Shown here: positions 23,597 through 35,900 of the stretch, in pieces | Numbering within the stretch: the first letter of the stretch is position 1 | Layout of the letters: each line of letters opens with the position of its first letter | Origin: Peribolospora baueri | Lineage: Eukaryota > Basidiomycota > Peribolosporomycetes > Peribolosporales > Peribolosporaceae | Direction of reading: 5' to 3' | Assembly (NCBI GenBank): GCA_029717555.1 | Contig: JAMDHS010000101.1 | Span: forward strand, 1 to 64,000 | DNA length: 64,000 bases | Notes under the pieces: model-generated | Databases searched by the model: none | What the model saw: the letters and a program-made list of their open reading frames with translations, nothing else | What the model was told of the DNA's origin: nothing | Position numbers and translations under genes: made by a program

Positions 23597-25049
23597 ATGA
23601 TGCGTGGAGGTCCGGTCTTCTTTCCTCTCCTTCTAGTCTGCGCTCTTGCCGCGCTCGCGGCATGGCCTCGTACAGCGAGAGCAGGTCCTCTCATACCCTA
23701 TACTGATCTGGGCTTCAAGTATCCTTACATGGTCCATTTGGTGAGTCGCCATCTCCTTCGGCATCGCTTCGCGACCGAGTCGCTGCGAGGCAACTCACTT
23801 GTCCACCGGCGTTGGTCTCCTCTGTCGCCTCACATGCAGCCAGATAACTCGACCTCGACGCCGACGCCAAAACCTCCGTACCCGCTCCATGTATTCCTCC
23901 ACGGCATGGGCTCGGTAGGTTCCCCGGACGAAATGGCCGACAAAGTTCTCTGGAACGGCGTCGGGAGACGTCTCAAGGACTGGAACAGCGGCAACAGGAC
24001 ACCGGCCGCTACTATCGCTGCGACCAGCTGGTTGACCGTCCTGCCTCTTGCCCCGAATGAGACAAGCACACTGTGAGTTTTTGCGCTCCAATCGTTCTGC
24101 ACATGTCTACTCTGACCCGACCTCGAGGAAGGCAGCTGACCAGTTCTGTCTTCCTTTCTGTCTCTTGGACCGTCCTTGTCTTGTCTTCCTTCTAAACGCT
24201 CCTCGCCGCAGGCCACCAGGGGGAGAACTGGACTGGGACATCAGTAGAGTACTGGCTGTCGTGCAGGAGGTGCAGCAGAAGTACCCTATCGACCCTACCC
24301 GCATTACCGTGTCCGGTTATTCAATGGTGAGCAAGCGGCTGGGGAATCGAAAAATGGGACGTCTGTCGGATCCATCTGGTGGGCCAGGATCAAGTTTACT
24401 GACTTGAGCGTGTCGGCTCTTTCGCAGGGCGCGCGTGCGATCTGGGCCCTCATCTCCTCCCATGCGTCTGTCTTCGCGGGTGCGGCCGTCGCTGCCGGTG
24501 AACCGTCCACGACGGAGCTGCCCACGCTCAACATGACCGCGCTGACAAGCAAGCCGCTGAGACACTACGTCGGCACGCGCGACTACGACGGCTCCTCGTC
24601 CGTCGAAGCCGGCAATCGAACCCAAGTCGCCCTTGACGCGTTCGCCCAGAAGAACGAGGGAGCGAGGGACGATTGTATGCTTATTCTTGTTCCCGGGCTA
24701 CCGGGGGTGCCGCATAACAGCATGGCGGACAACCCCTTCGACGAGGATATGATGGGTTGGATCGCGAATCTTACTCTAGGTGTGTGGGCGCTGTCGCTCT
24801 CGGCGGTTTTAGGGGGCGCGAGAAGTTGTTGGTATTCGTGGCGGTCGTAGTCTTGCCGTTCTCTGGCTCCTAACCGCTCTTCTCCTCCCCCCTCTCTTCT
24901 ACTCCTTCCCAGCCTCCTCCCCAAACTACTCGACCAACCACACTACAGAGGAGAAGAACGGCTCGACTCTCCCGTTGACGACGTCACCCTTGCCGTTGTT
25001 CTTGGCAACGGTGGCCTTTTTTTCCGCTTCTTTTCTGTCTCAGCTTTAA
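23597..25049 (+). CDS. Secreted, probably GPI-anchored alpha/beta-hydrolase (esterase/peptidase-like)
   Basis: Exons 23597-23740, 23840-24072, 24212-24326, 24428-24779, 24913-25049; 326 residues. An N-terminal signal peptide (about 1-28) has a long Leu/Ala core. The fold shows YPLHVFLHGMGSVG as the oxyanion strand, DPTRITVSGYSMGARAIW with the nucleophile Ser163 in G-Y-S-M-G, HYVGTRDYDG as the likely acid region, and GVPHNSMADNPFDED as the likely catalytic His. The pattern resembles secreted esterase/peptidase-like hydrolases of the COG4099 type; the substrate is not known. Several N-x-S/T sites suggest N-glycosylation. The last exon adds a Thr/Ser-rich stretch (NGST) and a hydrophobic C-terminus (LPLFLATVAFFSASFLSQL), the usual form of a GPI-anchor signal. 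The intron between SGYSM and GARAIW falls inside the nucleophile elbow. Fold confidence is high; substrate is open. Confidence 0.85.
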
Positions 25050-25460
25050 GCGCTCTCTCGCCCGCCAGCCCGCCTGGCTCGCTTGCCCTTCCTCTCTCCC
25101 CGTCGGCGCACTTGCTTCCTTCGTTCTTGTCCGGCGAAGAAACTCCCGGTTTGCTGCTTGCTTTGCGTCTGTTCTGGCACATATTGTATGGATAATCCCG
25201 TGGACAATTCTGATAAATACCCCACATCCTGGCCCGCTACGTTCGATTGGCCATGCAACGGCAGCATTGCACGGCTCCGGACTTAGGGTTAGTCCGCTTT
25301 CCCACGCACCGTCCCTCCGCCGAGCAAGCGATCGGTCGTGGCTGAGGCCGTCGAGTGGAATTGTTGTCATCGCCCACGCCATTCGTCTCGCTTCATTCAG
25401 CACCCAAGTCCAGTCGCAAGCCTTAAGCTCTTCTTCTTCTTCTTCACGCCCGCGCCCCCC
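25050..25460. other. Intergenic region, promoter side of ATG5
   Basis: About 410 bp between the hydrolase stop and the ATG5 start. It must hold the hydrolase 3' UTR and the ATG5 promoter. A (TTC)n run at about 25431-25445 lies just before the ATG. No other element was recognised. Confidence 0.6.
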
Positions 25461-27662
25461 ATGTCTTCGCCCGTCCCAGATGCGGGCGACGGCCATCTTC
25501 CCCTTCACCACGGCCCTCGTCCAGCCGGCGGACACGTCAACCTCTTCCGACGGCTAGTTTGGGAAGGCTCCATCCCCATCTCTGTCTCGATCGCCAATGA
25601 GGACCTGCCTCCCGGGGCAGATAGGAGCGTAGAAGTGTATCATGTGAGCCCGTGCAATTGCAGTTTCCTTTGAGTGGACGAATCGCTGCAAGGCATGAGG
25701 CGGGGCTCTTTAACGCTGCTCCGGGGCAGGCCTGCCTCGGAAAGCCAGTGCAGCAGAGCCCATCGGTGTTTGACTGCGCGGCACCAGTGGTAGCGTTGAG
25801 CTGGACTGATTTTCTTTGTCTATTACTCTGGTCTTACATGCGTCCTGCACGCCTATAGATGACCGCACCTCGGGTTTCCTACCTCCCTCTCCTTCTGCCT
25901 GCCGTCCGACGCTACCTCGTCGAGCTCGTTCTCGATGAGAGCGCCGCCGCAGCAGTGAATGAGCGGAATATGTGGTTTGAGTACGAGGGTGTACCGCTGC
26001 GATGGTCAGTTTCTCCGTCGTTTGGCCCGGAACGAGCCTTCTCGTATTCGGTTTCCGGTGTTGGAGGTGGGTCCACAACGCTCTGATCATCCCGACTTCC
26101 TCGCATTCTCCTGGCCTGTACGACAGGCATTGGCCGATAGGGCTACTCTACGACTACCACACCGGCAACCCTGCCGACAGCAGCGCCGGACGACCATTTT
26201 CCCGACGACAGCCCTCGGACTCCTCCATCAGTTACTACGGCTCTGTGCTCTCACCTTCCAACAATCGGGCTCCTACCCCCACCTCGTCCCCCCGCCGTTT
26301 CCCGGCTGCTTCTTCCTCAGCAGGCTCGAATCAGGTCCTTCCCTGGCCGCTCCGACTGCATCTCCATTCTCCCCCTCAGGACAAGCTACTTCTACCCTCC
26401 GATGTCGATACGTGCAGGGCGAGCTTCATGAGCGCCATCAAAGAGGCTGATTTTGTGAGATGGGGTAGCACAAGGAGAGTAACGAATTTGAGGAGACAGG
26501 AACAGGATGGCTTATGGGAGGGCGTTGCGGAGCGTGAGTACCTGTGTCTCAACAGGATTGTTGCGGAGGGGAAGGGGGGGAAGGGGGGAACTGAGGACCT
26601 GCGCGCATGCATGCCCATTCAAGCTGACCTTTTGGCCCTTGCGTATTCAGATGACTTTGAGAAGTTCTGGTCCGTAGCCTCCAAAGTCGTCCCTCATCCC
26701 CCAGCCTCCCCTGCCCCGTCCAATGCCTCCTCCTACTCTCTCTCCTCGCAAGCACCTTCAGCGTACTCCACCATCTCTTCCTCGTCTCAACTCAACGGGT
26801 CCGCCTCTGCGGCTTCGACGCTCAAGGCTAATCAGGTTGGCGCCGCTGCTGCCGCGTTGGCTGCAGGAGAAAGCTTGGATGGCAGCGCGGCAGGAGGGAC
26901 GTCGGGTCAGCAGGGGGAGAAGGCTCTCCCGAACACGGTGAGGAGCGTGCCGATGCGATTCCATTTGCCCGATGGGGCACCCGTCGTGCAGGAACCTGTT
27001 AGTCCTGTGCTTCAGGATGGTGAGTGGTCACTCTTGCTGTTTCTCATCGATCATCTCGCTCGTCGGCGAGTTCCAGTCCGGTTCCGGATGGCGAGGCTAG
27101 CAAGAAGAACGAGGCCAGGCAGCTGTTCATTTATGTCAAAAGCGAGCGCGTTCACACCTTGTGCGCCACTTTCGCTTTGTCACATTCTTTTGTGTTCCGT
27201 CCGTCCAACAAACCGAACAGGCCGTCCCCAAACTCTCGGCACGGTCCTCTCCACCTTTTTTCCCTTGCTCTTTCCTTCCTCGTCCTCCGCCTCCGGCATC
27301 GACTCAAACTCATCCACCTTTGGTCGTCGACAACCACCGCCATCCAACTTGGTCTCCGGATCTGGGGCAGGGGGCTTGGCTTATCCTATCATTCAGGGAG
27401 CTATTGTCCCGCTCGAGGCGGAGGTAGGGTGGCTTGGATCGGCTATGGTTGGGGCGGATGGATGGTGAGTTGAAGAGGGCGTTCCTAAGACGATTTCGTC
27501 GGAGTGGTCTGGAAGCAAGCTGATGGAGTGGAATGGATGCGTCGCTCACGTCTGCTTCTTTTTCGACCTGTTTTTATTCGTCCATTTCCCGTTTGGTCAC
27601 TTTGCATCGGTTTGTCGCTCAGGTTGGGCGTTGTCATCGGTCTCGTACCGGACGCTCGATGA
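25461..27662 (+). CDS. ATG5: Autophagy protein 5
   Basis: Exons 25461-25643, 25859-26004, 26127-26533, 26651-27019, 27221-27464, 27623-27662; 462 residues. Conserved blocks appear in the family order. They are RRLVWEGSIPISVSI at the N-terminal strand, [71 protein letters not shown], and the C-terminal UblB strands [32 protein letters not shown] and DGWLGVVIGLVPDAR. Atg5 is joined covalently to Atg12 and, with Atg16, forms the E3-like complex that lipidates Atg8 on the phagophore. A Lys equivalent to the Atg12 acceptor should lie in the helix region near SAIKEAD. Ser/Ala-rich insertions at about 205-265 and about 325-400 make the protein longer than the human form (275 residues). The second intron uses a less common GTCAGT donor. 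Two later introns are stop-free multiples of three. Confidence 0.95.
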
Positions 27663-28308
27663 TTATCGTTTCGTTTATTGAGCGCTTCCTCTCAAGCTAT
27701 TCGCTATCGTCATCTCTATTACAAAGAGATCGTTCAACCTTTTTCTCTCTTGTTGCATAACCTTTTCCTCGTTCTTCGGATGCCCCTCGCTTCCTCTCGC
27801 ATTTGGCCGAAACCCTTCCTCGTGCGGACGACTTTCTTTCTTCCCCACCCACCCCGCGGTCTTCGACTTCATTCCTCTTGTCAAGGTATACCCAACTGTC
27901 AATCTCTTCGCTTTCCCGCCTTCACCTATATCTCTTCGCCCACCGCGTTACGACAACGCGCCACTCGCCGCGCCGTCGTCTCAACTCGGACGGGTCTGTT
28001 GGACACAACCCCGTCTCTGTCCGTTCGCTACCCACCCTGCGGCTTTAGCATATCGTATTTCGTGCATAATGTCAACCTTTGATCGTAAGGGCTAGCTTTG
28101 TCTCCATCGACAGTGTTGGAACGTTGCGGATAAAATGATGTCTCCTTCGCGAAGGCGTGAAAGTGTCACTGCATCCCCCATTCCATATTGGAGAGCGAGC
28201 GCAGGTACGGCCAAGGAAACGAGCTCTGCTCCATTTTCCGACTCGTGACGTCCATTTCCGCCTTCCAGCTCTGGTGCCACTGTAGCGACTGGCTCGCTCC
28301 CACGGAGA
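27663..28308. other. Convergent 3' flanks of ATG5 and the methyltransferase
   Basis: About 650 bp between two stop codons on opposite strands. It should contain both 3' UTRs and terminators. I recognise no gene or clear signal in it. Confidence 0.6.
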
Positions 28309-29578
28309 TCACTCGCCTCTCCACACTTCTACGCTCCAGAGCAAGCCCACTTGCTTGTCACTCCAGTTCAGGGCCGCGTCCTCGCCGGTGTGCCCCCTCT
28401 CCGAGTTGGGCATGCCAGCTCGCACATTGACTCTCAGCTTGGTTCCGTCCGGAGGGCCGACCTTGCCATCCTCCTTCGGGCCGAACACGGCACCCTCCCA
28501 AAGCCTCGTCCATGAATCAGGAGAGTGTCCGTACAGGCGCCGGCCAAGTCTGTCATCCATCATACCGGCCTCAGTCCTCCCACGGTGCCTGCCGAAGATC
28601 AAGGCAGGCTTGGTAGGGTCGGTGGAGATGGAGAGCAAGGAGGCTAGACGGCGGGCGAGGTTGAGCTGGGAGGCCTCGTCGAAGAGGTGGAACAGGCTGC
28701 CAGCGTACACGCAGGTCGCCTTTCCGTGCAGGCTCGAGATGTCCTTGGGAGGTGAGGTGGGCGAAGGAGGTGGGAGGCCACTCGAAGGGGAAGGGGGGCA
28801 CCGGTGCGGGTCACAGAAAGAGTCGAGGAAGACGTCGCCCACAATGAAGGTGATCGGACACGTCTGGGGCGAGTCGCGGAACAGTGCGTAGCCACCGTCG
28901 ATGAGACCTGGTCGCCAGTGCCAAAAAGGAAGAAAAAAATGGACATCGTTGCCATCAGCGGCATGTCCTATGGGTTTACGATAGCGGCGGTGATAACTAT
29001 TCCCACTCTGCCTGATGTCGAGGGCGAAAACCCTCTGGCCGTCCCACCCATCCATGATGAGCTTCCTCGGCTCCCCACCGAAGCAAGTGCCAACGTCCAC
29101 AAACACGTGGTCAACCCTGAACCTCTCCGAGGCCACATCGGCTTGGGCTACCGCCAGAGGATAGGCAGGGTGCGTGCTCATCCGCAAGTCTGTGTGGGAG
29201 AAGGTGTCTGTCGCGTGGCATGGTATGGAGGCGAGAAGGGAAAGAGGATGGGCGATCAGCATTGAGCCGTCTAGTCACGCTATCTTTGGGTACAGTCTGA
29301 AAAAGCAATCGCTGACATGGAAGGAAAAGGTGAGCCTGTCTGGATACTATTTAACTGCTCTCACAGATGCAACGATAAGGGTAGTCGTCCTCATAAGCCC
29401 TTCGGCTGACCTCAACGATGTGCCTCCTCAGCTCGTCCTCATCATCAATGCGTGTCGCCTTCTTGAAAAAGGTCAGTGCTGAAGGGTTCAATTTATTGTC
29501 ATCGCCAATGCCCAAGTGGTACTTGGCTGGGTCGAACGAGGGCGGTGAAAGCGGGGGCCGGGAGAGTTCTGTAGTCAT
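28309..29578 (-). CDS. AusD-family SAM-dependent methyltransferase
   Basis: Exons on the minus strand: 29578-29365, 29207-29007, 28907-28309; 337 residues. The N-terminal block LNPSALTFFKKATRIDDEDE, then HIVEVSRRAYEDDYPYRCIY, and then LRMSTHPAYPLA match the signature leader of fungal methyltransferases of the AusD/NvfJ type. The Rossmann motif I reads VFVDVGTCFGGEPRKL. Motif II is VFALDIRQS, followed by LIDGGYALFRDSP and ITFIVGDVFLDSF. The later block ALIFGRHRGRTEAGMM is also family-like. Known members methylate small molecules in meroterpenoid clusters, but basidiomycete genomes carry many homologues outside clusters. No biosynthetic partner genes are near, so substrate and pathway are unknown. 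It is divergent from DOT1 across a 700-bp shared upstream region. Confidence 0.88.
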
Positions 29579-30277
29579 GGCGGAGGTAAGAGGCGGGAGG
29601 GTGATGAAAGTACGTGCGGGGTGAGAGGTTCGTGGCGAGGACTCGAGAAGAGCAGAATGGTGGTCCAAGGAGGCGATGGAGACGGAGCGAGATATCCGTG
29701 CGTACGTTCTCCGGAAGACCCTTTATCAACATGACCTGTTCATCACGATGCCCGTCCAGGACGGAGTATCGACCTTTGAGAAAACGTGTTATGTTGATTT
29801 CATCGGCACGATCCCGCCAACTTCGGCCGATTAGAGCCGATGCTCGGCAGACAACGGCGGGGACAGATAAGATCAAGCGTGACGTGCACGACGATCAGTC
29901 GTTCCACGGAGTACTCGTACAAGGACAAGGCGGATCATTCATTAATATTCTTGAAAGACATGAAATTTTCAAACAGTGGGTGGACATAAACGGCCGGCCA
30001 GGAGCCCGAGACAGAATCTGACACACTTACTTCAGTTGATAGTGATGACCGTTCTCCATTGTTTGCTCTCGATGGTCACGTGTTGTAACGACCTCACCAG
30101 GACCCGCCTAACTCCGTCGGCTCGGCGCGACCGGGGCCGCGTAGAGAATGGCGATGTCGGTTTGTTCCCGTATCGGAGCCCACTCGGCACGATCTTGTAT
30201 TCCTTCCCCCTCGACGACGTTTGTTTGGGCTCGACTTGAGCGTTTCATCCCAGCGCAACGCAACATAACCGGTCGAA
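29579..30277. promoter_or_regulatory. Bidirectional promoter region of the methyltransferase and DOT1
   Basis: About 700 bp between two divergent start codons. It contains a palindromic CACGTG E-box at 30077-30082 in the context GTCACGTGTT, and TGACGTGCAC near 29879. E-boxes are bound by bHLH factors such as Cbf1 in fungi; activity here is inference. No coding sequence was supported. Confidence 0.45.
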
Positions 30278-32540
30278 ATGCTCGACTTTTTTGGCAGAGC
30301 TTCCTCCGTGAAGCAGCTCAGCGGCTCGCAGCCGGGACCGTCTGCTGGCGCCGGCGAGGGCGGACAAAGGCCTCGGGGGCCACCCGGAATCGTGGTCACG
30401 ACTCGCAAGGTGGTGACCAAGGTGAAGAAGGCCACTACCGGGCCCGCTGGCCCGACTTACATCAACGCCTTGCCCCCGGAAAAGCGACGGAAGCTTTTGG
30501 AGGAGGAGGAGGAGAGGAAGAAGAGGATGGTCGAGGCGGAGAGGGAAAAGGTGTTGGAGATGGAGCGCCAGGCGGAGACGAGAAAGACTAAGACCAAGAC
30601 AGGGAACGACTCTCCGTCTTCCTCCAAGTCTAGGAAACGGGAACACGTCCGCTCTGACGGCGCGTCTACCTCCTCCGACGCTGATGACGACTCTGCCAGC
30701 CGCTCGAAACGCTATGGCGCTCGACGTAGGATGGACAAGAGCAGTAGGAGCACAAGCGTAGACGCATACGCACGGTTCGACGTGGAGGATACGGTGCATG
30801 GACAAGACTTTGTGGTGGAAAGAGACGTGTTGGCAAAGGAGGACGGCAAAGTGGAGGCGGTCAGCTCGGAGCAAATCGTCAGGGATAATCTCAAAGTGTA
30901 CCGGCCCTGTGAGTGAACTTTCACATCGCCAGGTCCTATACTCTCGCTGGAACAAAGGATCACCGTCACACTCACGCCTTGGGAACATTATGGCAGATTT
31001 CAAAGGCCTGGATGACCCAGTTCCAACAGTCACGTTGGAGTACCCTGGCGAAGGAGCAACCGAGAGGTGTGGTGCCGGATTGCTCCGCGTCATCGATTCC
31101 AGCACATCTTCCCTACGGTCGTTCATGTGTCCTATTTTTTCTCCTCGATTCCTTTATCCAGCTTTGCCCTCTTGGCGCCGAAGGACCGCAACGAGTACGA
31201 TCCTGTCTCCGAGCTCCTCCGCGCCATCTCCGTCATTCATGCGCACTACCTCACACCCGAGCAGCAGGCCATGTTCGGAAACGCAGATAGCCTCGATCTG
31301 TCCACCGGCACTGCTGCCACCCTTGCAGCAACCATTTCCGACGTCAACGGGTCCAGTCGAGCGGGTAGTGCCCCTCTGCCGTCCGCCGCTGCCACGCCTC
31401 TTACTACATGGTCTCGCGACGCCACACCCACCGCCGAGGGCGAGCGCTCCAACGCGATGAGCCCGACTCGTTTGGCACCCGTCGACGCGTCTCCGTCTCG
31501 CGCAACTCCAGCCTCCGGTCCCGAGGCAGACTCGATTCTCCGCTCTCTGCAAAAAGCAAAGAATCGACGTGACGGTCCGCTCTTTGTCCGGAGCGTCGCA
31601 CGCTTCAACGAGGCTTTTCGGGCTCTCAAAGATGCGGGGGATATCAGGGAGAACGTGAGGAAGATGAAGGGCGTCAGGGAAGAGGTTTGGAAACTCGTCC
31701 ATGACCAGAGTTATTCGAGAATCGTGGGGCCTAAGGTGGAGGGTTTGAGGGAATACGAGGCATTCAGCGACAATGTGTAAGTGCCCAGCCGAACTTGAGG
31801 TGTTAACTCGGCCAGTACAGCCAGTTTGACTTATGCCTACGTCTTCCTTGCTGTTCTACACTTCTAGGTACGGCGAACTTCTCCCCCCGTTCATGTCCAC
31901 CATCGCCAGGCTCGCATCCCTTTCGCCCTCTTCCGTTTTCGTCGACCTCGGTAGCGGTGTTTCCTCGTTACTTCTCCAAGCTGCGCTTCAAACCGGCTGC
32001 AGCGCGTACGGCGTCGAATCCATGGCCGCTCCGTCCGCTTTGGCCGACCTCCAGATCGCCGAAGCGCGACCGCGCTGGCGCATGTGGGCGCTCAATGGGG
32101 GCGAAGTGTCGAGCTGGCGCGGGGACTTTTTGAACGACGACCGAGTTCGGCGCAAGCTCGCACAGGCGGATGTCGTACTCGTCAACAACTACGCTTTCAC
32201 GCCTCGAACGAATGACGCTCTTTGCCTGTCCTTCCTCGACCTCAAGGAAGGCGCGCGGGTGATCAGCCTCAAGCCGTTCGTGCCTCCGGACTTTAGGCTC
32301 ACCGAGCGCACCCTGTCTTCTCCGCTTGCCATTCTGCGCGTCGAGGAGAGGAGGTACGGAAGCGGAAGCGTGAGCTGGACGGACGGCGGAGGAAAGTATT
32401 ACATCCAGACCGTCGATCGGAGCATGATTGCCGCGTACATGGAGAAGAATGGTAACGGTAAAGCTGCCGACGGAGGTGGAAAAGCCAGCAGGAAGAGGAA
32501 CAGACGAGCGATCGTGGACAGCGATGAGGAGGAGGGCTGA
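30278..32540 (+). CDS. DOT1: Histone H3 lysine-79 methyltransferase
   Basis: Exons 30278-30908, 30997-31066, 31162-31776, 31868-32540; 662 residues. The N-terminus is basic and Lys/Glu-rich, fitting nucleosome or DNA binding. From about residue 211 the Dot1 blocks follow: LDDPVPTVTLEYPGEGATER, FALLAPKDRNEYDPVSELL, HAHYLTPEQQAMF, YEAFSDNVYGELLPPFMS. The SAM-binding core is VFVDLGSGVSS with GVESM after it. Then come RGDFLN, VVLVNNYAFTPRTN, VISLKPFVPPDFRLTERTL, SVSWTDGGGKYYIQTVDRS. The enzyme methylates H3K79 in the nucleosome core without a SET domain and acts in silencing and damage checkpoints. A Ser/Pro-rich insert (about 285-400) splits the helical region. The usual DLGSGVG reads DLGSGVS here. 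The tail is short and basic with an acidic end (DSDEEEG). Confidence 0.93.
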
Positions 32541-32920
32541 GGTCCGGTGCTTCGTCGTTCGCTGGCCGTGGCGAGCATACCCGGCCGCTCGTAGAGCCCA
32601 GTCACGGGCTTGGACTTTTCATAACGTGTTCTCACATCGCTTGTACTAATTGGCCTTAGTCGTCCTTGCACTTGTTCACCTCGTCTGCCGTTCCCCGGCG
32701 GGCAGAGCAGGGCTCGCGTGTCGCATACATTCGACCTCCGGACGGATACACAATGTCGAGAGACGAAGACGAAAACGAGTGACCCTTCTCGTGAACGAGT
32801 GAAGGAGGACATGGACAAGGCAAAGAAAGGAATAGACCGGACGACATCTGCCAGTCCCGAGCTGATCCTGACGCCAAATAGCCGGCAACCCTCCCCCCAA
32901 ATCCTGGCTTGCGTGACATA
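32541..32920. other. Convergent 3' flanks of DOT1 and the membrane-protein gene
   Basis: About 380 bp between two stop codons on opposite strands; no gene seen. Confidence 0.6.
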
Positions 32921-35900
32921 TCAAACGCCGACCCTCCTCACCTCCCTCACCACGAAGCTCCTTCTGTTTCCTAGTTCGACAGGCGATGAGATGCCTGGAT
33001 CGCCCGCCGTCCATCCTGTCGAGCCCCTATTGTTCTTGTTACCCTCACCGTCTCCGTCGACATCGCTCCCCGCCTCGTCGGCAACCGCAGCAGCTGCAGC
33101 TCCGGGAATGAAACCGCCGCGCCGGTGGGCCTTGTCCTTGACGAGGTTCCGCGCGTTGGAGAAAATGGAGCGCGCTGCGCCTATGCTCTGCGCGATGGAC
33201 GGCGACGGTGTGAGCGGAGTTGAGGGAGAGATGGAGGCGGAAGGCGAGGCGATGTTCCACGGAGGAGAGGACAAGCCGGGCGGACTGAGATTGTCGTCGT
33301 CGTCGTCGTCGTCGTCGCTGCGGCGGCCTCCTTCGTCCTGCTCCCGCTTCCGCGCTCGGACCACCCGCAGCGGTCGGACCGAGGCGGGCGCGGGGGAGGT
33401 GCTCTCTGCCACTGTCGAGCTCGCCGAGCCGGTCGGGAGCGTCGGGGGAGGCGAGTCAGCGATGGTAAAGACGAATCCATCGGGAGCGCGCTTCGTAACG
33501 ACGTCGCCCGAGATGGGACGGTGGGGTAGGTCCTTGGACATTCTGCTTTGTTGAGGGTCACGTCGCACGGCGCTCGGAGGAGTATGGGGGGCCGGAGGCG
33601 AAGGCAGAGGTGGAGGTGTCGCCATCACCTTCGCCGTCGCCGTCGCCGGTGCTTTTACCGGTACTGTCCTGGCAGCGGCACTGTCTATGCTATCGGAGGA
33701 GCTCTGCCCGCTGAGCATGCGATCGGTCGGCGAGTCGGGAAAGGCCGGTCCTCGGAGCGACGAAGCCGAGTTCTGGCTCGTCAGTGTCGAAAGACTCGGC
33801 CTACTGTCCGCGTCCCTGACCAATGCCGTGCTGAGCGGGCTGTTCATCGACGCCAAAAGCGACTCGGACAAGGACGGCGATCGCCACCGTTTGTCCCCTC
33901 CAGACTGCAGTGGTGCAACTGCAACTGGCGTCATCGCCTCGTCCCCTTCTGAAATCACGTCGGGGAACGCCACGGCGACCGACGTGGCGTGCGTCACCGT
34001 GCCGGATCCGACAGTGGAGGGGTACTTGGAGGGGAGAGTGTAGTCGCTCACAACGCTCGCTTCCCTCCCTCCGCTCCTGCTCCCGCCCCGACCGGACGCA
34101 CGCCGAGCCCGACCGTGGCCGACATCTTGGAAAGGCAGGATGAATTGCGAGTAGCGCAGGTACCCGTCCGACGAGGTGACGGATTCGGAAGGCATCCGTG
34201 CGGCGGAGCTTGAGATCGAGATCGGGATGGGGACCGCCGCCGTCGTCTGTGGGCTTTGGCCACTTCGCGGATGCGTCTGAGGGGGCCGTCGAACGACGGA
34301 GCCGAAGATGTCCGGTGAGCTCTGTGCGTCCTCCGTCACCATCGCCCTCGCCGCTGCTGTCGCTGCCTCCGCGCCTTCGTCGGCCTCATCCAAGGTATAA
34401 GGTCGTGCGACGCACAACGAGGAGGCGCGCAGGGCGGCAGACCCGAGGACGGGCCCTCCAGCGTCGGACCGCGACCGCGCTTCTTCGACGGATCGCGCGG
34501 ATGGGATGACGACGACCTGCTCCAGCTCTGGCAACCTCGACTCGTCGTCCCCGCGCCGTTCTGCGCCGAGCGGTACATCCGAAAGGCCGTTGACGGACTC
34601 AAAGTTGACCTCTTCCGTGTCCCTATTCTTGCTCGGTACGGTCGGCCTCCAGGAAAGCAGGGTTGTGCGGACGCGCGCAGCGCGCTCCCGAAGCGTCCTC
34701 TTCTTCTCGCCCCGTGCCCCAACATCGTCTTCCTTCTCCAGCCGGTCCATGGGATTGGAGACGGAGGTGAACTGGTTGAATGCGCCTGCACAGCCGAGAA
34801 CAAACATGCACGGTGCGATGCATGGGAAGATAGATAGGCGGCCAGATCAGCGCCGTCCCGTGTGCGCAGCGTCATAGACGATGGCGACGCCTCTTTTTAT
34901 TTCTATTTATATTGTCTTTCGCCCTCCGACCTCCAGAAAAGGCTCTTACGCTCACGCTCACCTAGCACGAGCAGCAGCGCTGGGCCTCTCGGCACCACAA
35001 AGGTGATGACCGACTCGCCGCGCGTCGCCAGCAGGTCGGTGATCAAGGTGACGACGAAGAGGACGATCGTCGACCCAATCCGAGCCGTCCGCCAGTCCCT
35101 CATGACTCTCAACCTGGATCTGAACTTGAGAAAGGCGGGGGCGAGGTGGGAGTGAAGGCGTATGAGGAGGTAGAGGGATAGGGCGAGGGCGAAGGAGGCG
35201 GCGAGGACGGGTCCCAGGAGGGAAAAGCGCGTCGAGCAGACCTGTGGGGTGGGAGCAGGAGGCTTAGTCTGGAGCGGGAACGGTAGGAGGACGCTGATGT
35301 TCGTGATGGCCAGGAGAAAGATAGAGGCTGAGAGAGAGCGAAACGGGAAAAAAAAAAGAATAAAAAAACGCCGAGTGAAGGACGGGAGTGAGAACGTGGA
35401 CGATGTTTTAAAGGGCGTGAGCGATGTGGCGATGAACGCTCACCGACGAGACCGGTCTCCAAAAGGCCGTACAAGACATAGTCCCACACGGCGACGCCGA
35501 GCTCGCGTATCTCGACAAAGGACCTTGCGGTAGCGAGCACAAAGACGACTCCGTAAGCAATGTTGGACCAGGCGGAGAGGAAGGCTAGAGGAGGAAATAG
35601 AAGAACGAGATGAAAGATCAGCTCGCGGACGGACAGAAGGACGGATGGATCGATGGCGAAGCGCGCGGGATCGACGACGACGGAGCGCTGGCTTACAACA
35701 GGCGGCGGGGCTCGAAGGGTTAAAGGTCAAATTTTTGCCAAACTCGGCGAGGGCGAAGAGGAGGACAAAAGCGTCAAGGACGAGGACGAGGTTGTAAGGG
35801 TCTATCGGGGGTCCGTCCGGCGTAGGGTGGGAGGAGGCGAATCGCATCGGCGTGGGCACGGCCGAGGCGACCGTGGCCGTGGCCGTGGCTGTAGAGATCG

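Noticed and set aside
26002-27468. Reading ATG5 from 26002 as one long exon
   Set aside because: It would start in the middle of the second coding exon and insert intron sequence into conserved blocks; the spliced model restores family order and spacing.
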